This document shows positions 22,001-34,000 of a DNA stretch of 64,000 nucleotides, piece after piece. The DNA is from Clostridia bacterium (lineage in GTDB: Bacteria > Bacillota > Clostridia > Christensenellales > CAG-917): contig JAFZMH010000009.1 of assembly GCA_017553325.1 (NCBI GenBank), positions 62,001 to 126,000 on the forward strand. The letters are read 5' to 3'. Within the stretch, counting starts at the first letter, position 1. The number at the start of each line of letters is the position of its first letter. The translations under genes and the position numbers were made by a program. Under the pieces are notes generated by a model. That model made no database searches. It was given only the letters and a program-made list of their open reading frames with translations, and was not told where the DNA came from.

Positions 22001-25000
22001 ACAGAATCAAACTCCCGCTCATCGACGATACCGTCAGCGGCTATCTCAAGACGTTCCTCTACGGTATAAGAATGACTTCGTCCTACATCGCAGTCATGCT
22101 TGACCCGAACTATATCAACAACTTGTTGTCCCTCATCGGCGGCGAAGACTTTACGCTTCAATTCGACGCGGACGACTTCACGAGCAGACCCGAACTCAAG
22201 GTCTATGCGGACAACCACAGATATCAATATCTCTCACTCCAAGAAGTGCTTGCGGATATCGTTGCTTGCAAAGACAAGATCGACGTCGTGGACGGCGAAC
22301 TTGATGCGATTGACGCATACATCAATGAAATCGACGACGAAGCGACGATAGCGGCTCGTACAGCTGAAAAAGCAGACGAAAAGGCTGCAAAACAAGCGGA
22401 AAAGGACGAACTTGTCGAGGATAGACAAGAAGCTATCGACGTCGCCGAAAAGTTGCTCAACAGCACGAGATACAGATTTACCGTCGAGCAAGTCGCAGGA
22501 ACCGAAAACGGTATGTATTTCGTTGACGACGACGGCGCGGCACTCTTGAAGATCGATATGACGGTCTCTCAAAGAAAGACATACGACAAGGCTGTTACGG
22601 ACGGCCATTACGTCGAGATGTCCAACGAAGAGGCTTTGGCGTACCTCGGACAGAAGTACAGGAAGACGAGCACCGGCTTCGTTCCGGACAACGTTGAAGG
22701 AACGTATAAACTTGAATATAAGCACTATTACGACATCAGCGTTATCAACACGTATATCAAAGTCGGCGAAGACAAGTACGTGCTCTATAAAGACGCGTCG
22801 ACGTCTCAACTCAGAAGCACTGACGCAGACGCCAAACTGGCGGAATACGGCGTCACCTTCCCGCAACTCTACGTCTACGTCGATTTAACCGACGACGGAG
22901 AGGATAACCCGAAGTACGAGACCATTTTCGATTACGGTTTTGCAAATCTCTATTGCGTGAAGGTTCTTGACAACCGCAACCCGCTCATCGGTTTGCAATT
23001 GTACATTTGGGACTACGAATTGGCGCTCAATATCTATATGCCGGAGTTCGACGCACGCGAATTCGTGTACGTGAGCGCAGAAGAGGCGGAGGCGCACAAC
23101 GTCGACGCTCCAGACGGCGCGAAATACACTTCGCAAATTCAAGAACTCATGACGGCTGTGGACAGAGAACTCGACGGCACGTATCAATGGAGACGCGACT
23201 ACTACGAAGGTCTTGCGTTCAGCAGCATCAAGTACGACGCCAACCCGCGCTACTACGAGTATAAGAACAAATACTATCCGATTACGGGCGAAACGCTCTG
23301 CACCAAGTCGTTGTCCGGCGACGTATACACGCCTGTCGGCACGATGGTCGACTTTATTGAAAACATCATTGCCGGCAACACCTATTACGTGAAAGTCGGC
23401 AACAACTACGTCAAGCTTCAAAGATCCTTCGTCTACAGAAAGACGACCTACGACCTTGACGGCAAGCGCTTGATGACTGCGGAAGAAGTGGAAGATCCCG
23501 CATACATATCGGATAGCGCAGGTTCTTACAAGAAGAACGTTATCGACGCAAATCACGTCGAATACCTCGCATTGGAAGACGAAGCGAAGGGCACTTACGT
23601 CGGCAAGAGATATACGGCGGTTGAAGACCACAGACACGGCGCATACAAGTTCGTCGGCACGGACTACGTACTCATCACGGACGGCTATGACGGAATGAGA
23701 TATTCCATCCAAGAGTCTCATGCGGGCACGCACAAGAAGGTCGGCGCTGGCTACGTCAAATTGACGGATGAAGAAAAGGGCACCTTCGAAGGCGAGAGAT
23801 ACACTCCGTACTACGTGCGCGACGTCCAAGACAGCCTCGTTCAACAGCCGGATCAAGCTTACGTCGATACCGACGACCTCTTCTATATCTCAATGAAGTT
23901 GTCGGGCAGAATCGCGTTTGAAGGCGGCAAGAAGTTCGTCGATTACGATACGTACAAAGAGTTGTTCACAACGGCAGGACATTCGCTTGACGCAGGCGAA
24001 GTCCCGATGGAAACTCTCAAATATATAGCCTACAAGTATTTCCACGGCTCCTACGAGCAAGTCACCGAAGAGGACGAAATCATAAGCCTGAGAAAGGCGG
24101 GCGCTCTCTACGTATGGCTCAATTCCGCTCTCGACAGCGAGCACAGCGGCGTCAACGAACAGTTGAGCGAAGTCTTGAGAGGAATTCTCGGCGATATGCA
24201 AGGCTACTTCCAAGTGAAGGAAAAGACGAAGATGGAAATCTTCTTTGAAATCAAACTCAACATGAGCTTTGAAATCAACTTCACTCCGTCCTTCAACGTC
24301 ATCGTCCGCGACCTCGACCTCGCAGTCGACGCGTGGGGCAGACAGGAAGACTTGAAGACCAACCCGATTGACTACACCGAGGATGAATATGAATATTTGA
24401 CCGAAGAAGAGCGCAAGACCTACGATGGCGAACTCTACTACGGCTCACTCACTCACGTTCTCGGCATCTATTACACCAACGACCACGACACCGGCAACGC
24501 GGGGCTCTATATCGACCTCAGCTGGTTGCTCGGCGCAGGCGGCAAGATGTACATCGACCTTAGCGAGTACACGATTGAAGATTTGCTCGGCGGACTTGTG
24601 GGCGGCTTGCTCAACAAAGCTTCCAGCGACGCTTTGACGTCGGGAGACGCGGCGGACGAAAATATCAACTACGCGGCGCTCTACCTCAGCATCTTCACGA
24701 ACGCATTCGCGCTCAAACTTACGACCAACTTCTTGAAGGTCGTGCTCGGCGAGGCATTGCCTGACGCAGGCAACATCCTCGATATGCTTCCGAACGTCCA
24801 AATCTACTTGAAGCAAGCGCTCAACCCGTACGATTTGACGCTCGGTCTCAGACTGTACAACGAAGCGGGCGATACGCCGATACTCGACGTCTTGCTCCAA
24901 ATCTACGGTCTCAACGGAGACGCATTGTCTTCGAGCATCGCATTCGGCAGAGAAGAAGACTTCCGCGCTCACGAAGATCCGAACGATCCGAACTACATCT

Positions 25001-28000
25001 TCTATTACGCCAACTTCTACAACGATCAAGAGAACGGCGGCTATGCGAAGATAGGCACGGGCAAGGGCTACGTCAAAGTCAGCGAAATCGAAGGCACATT
25101 CGAAGAAAGCAGTCTCGGCAGATACAAACTCGCGGCGGGCAAGTACGTTCCGATGACGGACAAAGAAGCCGGCAGCTACAAAGACTTGAGATATAAGGTC
25201 GAACTCGACAACGAACACGGCACCTACAAGCAAGAGGGCTTGAATTACGTGCTTATCGAAGGCGTCTACGGCGGCGACAAGTTCACGATAACCGAATCGA
25301 GCCAAGGCACCTTGAAACTCGTCGAAGACCACTATGAAGAACTCGCGTACAATGCGCAAACAGGCGCGGAACGCGGTACTTACAGTGGCAAGAGATATTT
25401 GACGCATACACCGCACGAGAGACTCTCTCAAAGCGAAGGCGTGTTTACAGAAGTCACTTCAAAGGCGAGATACGCATTCGGCTCTCCGCACGTGTTGACC
25501 TACGACAATTTGCTCTACGAAGACGAGATGGCTCAAACCTCCATCTTCGGAGACAAGACCTACAGAGACGTAGTGAACACGAGAGCGTTCAGAGAATATA
25601 CGGGTCCGCTTTACGTACGCAACACGAATGAAAACAAGATTGAATACGTGACCAAGCTCGACCTCGCGGGCTTCACGGGCGTCAACGAATTGCAATACGT
25701 TTTGGCGGGCAAGTTCGTCGACCTCGGCGGCGAGGTATATGGCGGCGATAAGTACGTCATGGAAGGCAGAACGTTCACTCACGACGACGAAAACGGCACG
25801 CACAAACTCGTAAAGAGTATAAACAGCATCAACGCGACTCAATATGCGGGACTCAACGCGATTATAACCGCGGATTACGAAGTCTACGTTCCGGTTGACG
25901 GCACGTTTGACAACTTGGGCAACTTCACGTTCGGCGGCGGCGACGGGCATACCGATATGAACGAAGCGGACGCAATAGCACCCGAAACGAAGGTCTACAA
26001 ATACGTGCGCAACTTCACGGACTACACGCAAATCGGCGCGATGAACCTCAACGATCTCATCGGCGAGATTACGGACGGTACGTTTGAAATTACGAGTTTG
26101 CTCAAATCGTTCGAAGCGTTTGAGACGCTCGAACTCAACGTCAATATGGACCTCGGGCTCAGGCTCAAGGACATCATCAACTGGTCGAAGATTTTGGGCG
26201 ATTTCGTAGACGACAGAAATATCGCGGAAACGGTCTACTTCCTTGCTTCGTCTCTGCAAACGGACAACACGTCGTTTGAGAGTACGATAGGTCTTGACTT
26301 CTCGCTCCACGTATATCTCAACGTGCAGAACCTTATCGGTGCGCTCACGAGTCCGTACGGCTTCAACATCGTCGACGCACTCAAGGGCACGATAGTATAT
26401 CTCGAGCTCGTCTACGACACCAACTTCCACGGAAAAGATAAGGCAAAGGCAAGATTGTGGATTGAGGTCACCGACGACTACTACAATAACGAGGGAGAAC
26501 TCGTTGAAGGCGGCAAGATCAACGGCTATATCGACATGAAGGAAATCGGAGAAATCGTCGGTCTCGGCGACTACTTCTCCTATGGTCTCGTCAAAGACGT
26601 TGACATCAACAACTTGCTCAGCAAAGCGTCGGGTCTCCTCGGCGGTTTGACGTCCGCGTCTGGCGACGCATACGTCTCTGCTGACGACGATGACGCGCTC
26701 AAGTCCACGGGTATTCTTCCCGAAAACATCTGGACGATTGTCAACGCAATCATCGGCAGACTCCTCGTTGCGGAAGACTTCGTGACGATAGGTCTTGATG
26801 AGAACCTCATGAACGGCGTCATCAGACTTCTCCTCGGCGAAGGCAACGAAGACCTCGTCAAGTTGGTTGAGAAATTGCCACACTTGAGAACAACCGACAA
26901 CAGAGACACGTCGGGTATCACCATCAACTTCTACGGCAGTGCTCCGACGATTGACCTCAACTTCGGTTGGGTTGTCGGCAAAGAATACAATCTCACGCTC
27001 GACGCCTACAACGACAAGTTCGCCTATATTTTGAGAAGCGAAACCGAAGCCCCGGACGGCTATATCGCCGGTGGCGGTCAGTATTGGAACAAGAGCTACG
27101 TGGTTGACGACGTAGACGGTATTTATTGGTACGATTCCGACAAGGACAAATACGTGCTCAGAGAGGAATTCCTCCCGAGCGACGCATATATCGGCACAAT
27201 CGGCACGTCGACTCACTACTACAACTCCACGTACACTGCCGACGGTTCAGGCAAATATTGGTTGAACGCAGCCAACAAGTTGGCGCTCGGCAACAATGAA
27301 TTGATGTACGTCAACGAGGAACTCTGCGAAGGCGCAGACGTCAACGTCGACAAGGTCGTCGTGTCCACAGAGCAATATGCGCTCATGGCGTTTGCATATC
27401 CCGATTGGGCAGGCGAGACCTACAAGTACGTTCTCGCAAACGACAAATTTACGGAAGCGCCGTCGGGCAAATATTTGAAACTCGGCGACTTCAACCTCGG
27501 CGCAAGCATCTACGGCATCAACGCAACCGCAAACAAGCCGTTCTCCTACGGCACGGCGGAAGAGACGATGATGAAGGATGAACTCGGCAACGACATAAGC
27601 GACCAGTTCGTCACGTTCGCAAACGCGCACTTCGGACTCGACGTCTCAATCGGCGTTTCGATTTACGGTAGCGGTACGCACGGAGACGCAAACATCATCG
27701 ACCTCAGCGAACTCCTTGACCTCGTGCTCGGACTCCTTGCGCCGAACAGCGCAATCTCCGGCTCAACCTTGAGACTCAACATAGTCAACCAACTCGGCTA
27801 TGCGGACAGAGATTTCGTCTCTCTCAACATCAAGGCGTTCATTGACAACAACAATTTCAACATCACCGACCCGACGAAGCCGATGTTCAACATCCAAGCC
27901 GCAATCGAACTCATCCTCAACAGGGCTGAGGTAAACGGCGGTTCACAAGTGCTCGTCGGTATCTATCTCGATCAAGACGCGGCGTACGTCGATTTGAGCA

Positions 28001-31000
28001 AGGTGCTCGGCTCGACGGCAAAGATCTCCATCACCAATCTCGGCGTCAATAAGATAGTCGCGGAATTGCTGAGCGGTCTCGTCACGGCAAACGACAGCGA
28101 CGCTTTGGCTTCCGGTGAGGAGGACATCGCCATCATCGAAAGCAATATGATGGACATCCCGTACGTCCTCTTGAGAGTCAACCCGCAAATTCTTATGCTC
28201 CAAATCAACGCGGACGTCGTCAACGTGGTCTACAAGAAGATTATGGCACTCCGTGGCAGAGAGCAAAAGAACCTCATCCCGGACATCGGCGACTTGATGC
28301 TCAAGGGCACGACGCTCGGCGAATACGTGCTCAGATCTTCCGTCAGCGAACCGGTGGATTACAGCGGAGACTATTGGGATAGACATTACGACGTCAACGA
28401 CGTCAGCGGCAAGTACTGGTATGACACGACGCATCAAGCGTACGTGCTCAGAACGGAAGTCGCCCCGTCCGCCTCGTATATTTCGGGCATCGGTTCAACG
28501 ACGCACTACTATGACTTTAGCGGTACGTACGACAAGAATAACGTCGGTGTTGGCGGCAAGTATTGGCGCAACGACGGCACGGTCACGATGCTCGACTTGC
28601 GCTTCAGCGACGGCTTCTACGCGAGCCTGTCCATACCGAAACTCAAAGTGACAAAGTCCAACCCGGGCATCGTCGATTTGATGGCTAAGTCGCAAGGACT
28701 TGCGCTCGGCAACGCAGGCGATTATTACGCATACGTCGGCACGGGTTATATCTCCACGCAAGTTTTGCCGGCTCCGGCGAACGTTGACAAATTCATCTAC
28801 AGCGAAGGCGAATTCGTCGAAGTTGACGACGAAGAGACCTTCTGGTATTCAAAGACTCCGTTTGCAATGACCACGTCTCCGACGAAGAACGTTTACAGCG
28901 TTGCAAAGAACGGCGCATACGTCAACGTGGACGGCGAATACGTTGCATATAACGTAAATACGCACGGCACGAACGTCACGCGCTACAGCAAAACGACTGT
29001 AAGCAACTATAAGCATAACGGAACGTCATCCTTCTATCAACTTGCTCTCACCGCAGACGCTTCAAAGGGCGGTCTCATCGGCGGAGCGGACCTTGAAGTC
29101 GCAATCGAGACGATTGGACTTGAACTTGGGCTCACGATGACGATGACCTCAAACAACTACAGCAAGTCCACGAACAGAGAGAAGTATGACGCCAGCATAT
29201 TCGGTTGGCTCGAAAATACTCTCGGCACTCTCTTGAGCGGTGTGTCCGCAGTCGGCGAATACAAGACGTTGTCGTCGAGAGTGGACGACTATAAGGGCAA
29301 GTACTTCATAAAGAAAGACGGCAAGTACGAAGAGGTCGACAAGGAGAACACTTATTGGCGCGATCCTTCCGACTCAACCAAGTACTATCCGATTTCATCG
29401 GTTGCAAAGACTTATGCCGGCAAGTTCTACAAACTTGAAGAGGAAGAGTACATCGAAATTGCAACCACGCTCTATTGGTTCAAGACGGCGGAATTCAACT
29501 TCACGTTCACGAGCATTCCGATTGAGGTCTTCATCACACTCAAGGCAAATATCAACTTGCCTGCGATTTTGAAGTACGGCATCAGCGGCGTGTTGTTCAG
29601 CGACTTGGCTCTCGAAGTCGGCATGGGCGATCCTATCAACAAGACGTTCATGAAGCTCTATTATCTCGGCTCCTCGAGACTTACCGAAGAACCTGCGGGC
29701 GCAGAAGGACATCAACTCACGCAGAGCAAGACCGGCGTGTACAGCGACGCAATCTATATTGACCTTACAGGTATGGGACTTGGCAAGATCAAGTTCCAAG
29801 GCTTGGCAGGCATACTCGGCGCGAAGACGGGCGGTATAGTCGGCGAAGAGGCGACTACCGCGGGCGAGGCTATGACGGTTGCGGAAGAAGAGACCGTAGC
29901 GGAAGCACTCTTCCTTGAAATCGCTCTCGAAAACAACAGAACGAGCGTCACGTTTGACAAGAGCTTGCTCGACTTTGCACTTGGGCTCTTGAAACTCAAC
30001 TTGCCGTTCGATTTGCCGCCGATTCAATCTGCGACGATGTCTCTCATCAGCGACGGCGGAGACCTCAACGAGGTCAACCTCAACATCCTCCTTGACTCTG
30101 TCGGTACGGCTGCGAATATCAAGATTAAACCGCTCACCCTCGGCTTTGGCGACGACTTCCTCGACATGAATGCGCTCATCGGCGAAGTGCAAGCGGGCTA
30201 TGCGGGCGTCACGTATTCGAAGACCGCAGGTCTGTTCAACCTCATCCAAAACGCGCTTGACAGCATCCATCCGGGCTTGTACATCGCAATCGACAAGAGA
30301 ATCAATTCGTATTATAACGGCGCAGAGAACGACGGTTTGTTTGATATTGACAACGTAAGCACGGTCGAAACCACAAACGAAGCGACGTCGATGTCGCTGA
30401 AACTCAACAAGTCGTCGGCGGCGGTAAAGGAAGGCGAGACGCACTACGTTTTGAACGGTCAACTTGCCGCGCACCATCCTTCCGCTGAAACGGTGGACAT
30501 TTCTGCAAATCTGTTTATCGGATCAGGCAACTTGTATATCGGCGACTTCAACTTCGTCAGCGGTGCGTTGGGCGTTTTGTTGAACATAGCAACCGCATTG
30601 GTCTCCGCACTCAGACCTATCTCTCTTGAAGGCGGCAAAGCGGAAGACACTTCGTTTGTCGATGAACTTTTGAAGTGGAACGATGACGCCGGTACGGAAC
30701 ACAAGAGCATCGTAAGAAGCGTTGACGGCGACAACTCCGGATGGAATTATCCTGAGTATACGGAAGCGCCGAAAGTTGACAAATCGAAAGTAAAGGTAAC
30801 GCTTTATGGTTTAAGGACTCAAACGGACGTATATCAATACAACGGCACAGGCGAAGGCGAAAAGAAGAAACCGGACGATTATTCTGGAAGCATGTACACG
30901 TACAATGAAGCCACCGATACGTTTACATCGGGCAGCGGGCCATATTGGCTTGAGTCAACTACGTTTGAATATGCATATCCGCTTGAACTCACCAACCTTA

Positions 31001-34000
31001 TCAAGTCGGTAGACGTCAATCTCTTCAACAACACCGATTACTATCCGTACTATGACAACATGACGTTGCCGGACAACGCAAACCGCTTCGTGTCCTTGCA
31101 TATCGTGCTCAACAAGAAAGCGTTCAACGAGCTCTTGCTCTTCGTCTACACGATGATACTCAATTTGTTCAAGAAGGATATCGACGCGTCAACGTCAAGT
31201 TATAAGTACTTTACAACGGGTGGCGATTCTCCGGTAAACAAGAGCTGTTCGGACGTGTTGAACGATTTCAACGAATATTACATTGCGTGGTCCAACGAAA
31301 AGTCGGATGACAACTTCGACGATATGGTTGAGTTTATGGAAAGCTATACGAGAGGTTTGCCGTTTACGCTTGAGCATTATTTGGTCTACAACCTTATTTT
31401 GCCGGCTGTCGATTTGCAAGGCATGTACGGCACGGTAGGAACAATGGCGGGCTCAGTGTTGACCAACGTCTCCTGCTTGCTCAACACTCTGTTGCCGTTG
31501 CCGTTTGCAAGCGGTAAAGCAGATCCGAGCATAAATCTCTATATCGACTTGGATCCTGTTCCGTCAGATTATAAATGCGACGGCAAGACGATGCTCCCCG
31601 GCGTGCAGGCGATTGAAATCATGATCAACTGCAAGAAGAACGGCGCGGGCACCGGCATGACGTATAATTCCAATGCAACCAACGGCACAACGAACGCAAT
31701 CGGCAGTTCTTACGACACTTGGTTCTTGCGCATCAACCCGCTCAGCACCAAAGACGCAGGCGTCACAAGCGGCTTGCTCGGGTTTGACGAATCCAAGTCG
31801 GCAGAGGCTATCGACGGTTCGGACGTACCTGAAGAAATCTACATCACGGATCCTGCGACGAGAAAGGGCAACGCGGGCGGACAAGCGTTCGAGTTGACCG
31901 ACAAATTTATCTACAATTCGAGTATGTTCCCGAAGAGAGCGAACGTCACGTTTGCGGAATCGGGCAACCCGGTTTCGTACAGACCGGTTGAAGGCGACGT
32001 CGAGAAATTCGCTTCGCGCGGTACGTATATCACTTGGGATGCTTCGTCAGTAGACCTCAAAGCTCCGAGCTATGAATCCGGCGAGACGGAATATCTTGCG
32101 GGCTACCTCTACGGCTATGCTCTCAACACCGTCGTTTATGCGATTCCGGTTTACGTGACGAGCAACAAGATGGTCACCTCTATCAAGGCGGTTGACACGA
32201 GCAAGTATCCGACGACGCTCAGCGGCAAAGATATCCAAATCGACATAAGGACGCTGGACAAGAACGGAAACGCATCGGCAACGTTCGCAGCTGAATTGCC
32301 GAACCTCATTATGGTCTCCGACAAGAACGGCGACAGAGTATTCGCAACTGTGTCAAGTCTGGGACCCGTCCTCCTCGGCAACGGGGTGCAGGCAAAAGTC
32401 AACAGCGGCGCGAACATCACCGCGGGCAACTTTACCAACGCGGGAGGCGAGACGGTCTATACTGCGGCACTTGTCAGAAATACGGACGGCAGCTACTATC
32501 AATATGAGAAGGACGGCGAGAAATACTACGTTCTCGACAACAATTTGTTGCCGTCAAAGCAGAGCTCGCTCTATCCGGTGGGCACGTTCAGTTGGGACGA
32601 AAAAGATTTCGTCTACTACTGGAGAGGCGGAAGCGAAGACGAGGTAGTGGCGAGCATCGACGTCGATTACACCTACAAGTGGGGCCTTGCGTCCGAGTGC
32701 AGCGGCACGCTCAACATCCCGGTCAAGAACTACAAGATACTTATGACCTCGAAGTTCTACTACGTTGAGAACACAAAGGAAATCAGCGTACAGAAGTTTG
32801 ACAACCTCAATTCGTTCGCGCTCACAACGAACGACCTCGCCGCTTATATCACCAAGTTCGACCACGTAAAGGTTTCAACCGAGTCAGGCACAATCACGAC
32901 GAACGTCAAGTGGGATCTTGGCAACCTCGAAGACGCGCTCAAAGAGGTCGGCAAGGATGACGAAGGCAACTACAACCTCTACAAAGGTATCGACGTGACG
33001 GTCACGGCGTATGTTGGCGGAGACTTATTCAAGACCTTCTCCATCAAGAGCACCAACGCGACGACAGGTTTGGCCACAACTTACGGCTTTGCAGACGAAG
33101 GCTCTACGGACGCCAAGTATGCGAAGGCAGGCTACACTGCGCAACCGATAAGCGTCAAGATTCACGTTTCGCCGAACATCTACAACTCGCTCGAGACCGC
33201 ACTCGTCCTCGATCAATACGAGTCGATAGAATTGACGGGCAATTCGTTCGTGGTCAACAAGCTGAAATTCAACGTTGAGAACAGAAAGGTCGAATCGCAA
33301 AACGTCAACGCTTCCAACGTGTCCATCACGGCTCCGTTCATCTATGACGACGGCAGCTATAAAGACGCGTATGAAGCGGAAGCAATAAGCAGAGAAGGCG
33401 ACATCACCTACAACGGATATTCCGGCAAGAAACTCTACGCGAAACTCACTATCGGCACCGCCAACAGCGGCAAGCAGTCGGTTTATGAGCCGATCACGAT
33501 AAATGCGCTTACGCCGAAGGTTTATGAACTTGCGGTATCGGTTGAAAACGTCTTCAACCCGAAGTGGTATTCCGACATCAATAAGTTGAATATCGACTTC
33601 AAGGGAAGCGGAACGCACGAGATGACCCCTGTATGGTCAGGCATCAAGTACTATTCCGACTCGAGACTCAAGAACGAGATTGAAAATATCTACGGTGGCG
33701 GCGATATCTACGCGACGGTTCCGGCAAAGGTCATTGACGGCAACGATAACGTAGTCGCGTGCGTCATCAAGGACGGAGAGTACGTCCCGCAGACGATTAC
33801 GCTCAAGCTCAGCGTCCCGCAACTGAGTATCGGTGACACGGTCTACTTCTACAACGGAGCGGGAACCGATATTTACAGCTCCAGAAACGGAGATCCGGCG
33901 GTCACGACGCTTGGCAACCTCTACAACATTGCCAAGTATAACGGAACGGTGTATGCGCAGACGCACATTAAGGACGGCATTGCCTACGGTATCGACCCAA

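Larger units (their letters stand above)
10510..30620 (+). repeat. About fifteen beta-rich modules with LYID signature and DAL linkers
   Basis: Signature copies, by approximate position: MSLYYVDEEIIVDISGL 10520, GIYYIGARNALYIDASHL 11500, YIYLDLSVL 12535, GLYYTGGTLYIDGENFG 13335, SSLYLDFKD 15020, GIYIVGPELYVDMGKL 15850, GLYLVDGEIYLDLSGIG 17040, GGIYLHNGSLYLDATGL 18490, GIYYLNNALYIDAEEF 20105, GIYLVGG...GVYIDLSYF 21500-21770, GIYYTND...GLYIDLSWL 24465, ARLWIEV...GYIDMKEI 26455-26540, GIYLDQDAAYVDLSKVL 27960, LYYLGSS...AIYIDLTGM 29660-29770, GSGNLYIGDFNF 30530. DAL-type linkers fall near residues 864, 1147, 1695, 1986, 2389, 2872, 3407, 3945, 4859, 5538, 6016 and ~6604. Repeats are diverged, so they were recognised by motif and order, not by identity. 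Confidence 0.8.

Noticed and set aside
25459-27216. A 585-codon open frame on the minus strand inside the giant gene
   Set aside because: The giant gene uses mostly codons ending in C or G, which leaves long open frames on the opposite strand. The translation is Val/Arg/Asp-rich with no motif and no ribosome binding site. Other long antisense frames (20782-21921, 29395-30477, 22885-23856) were dropped for the same reason.
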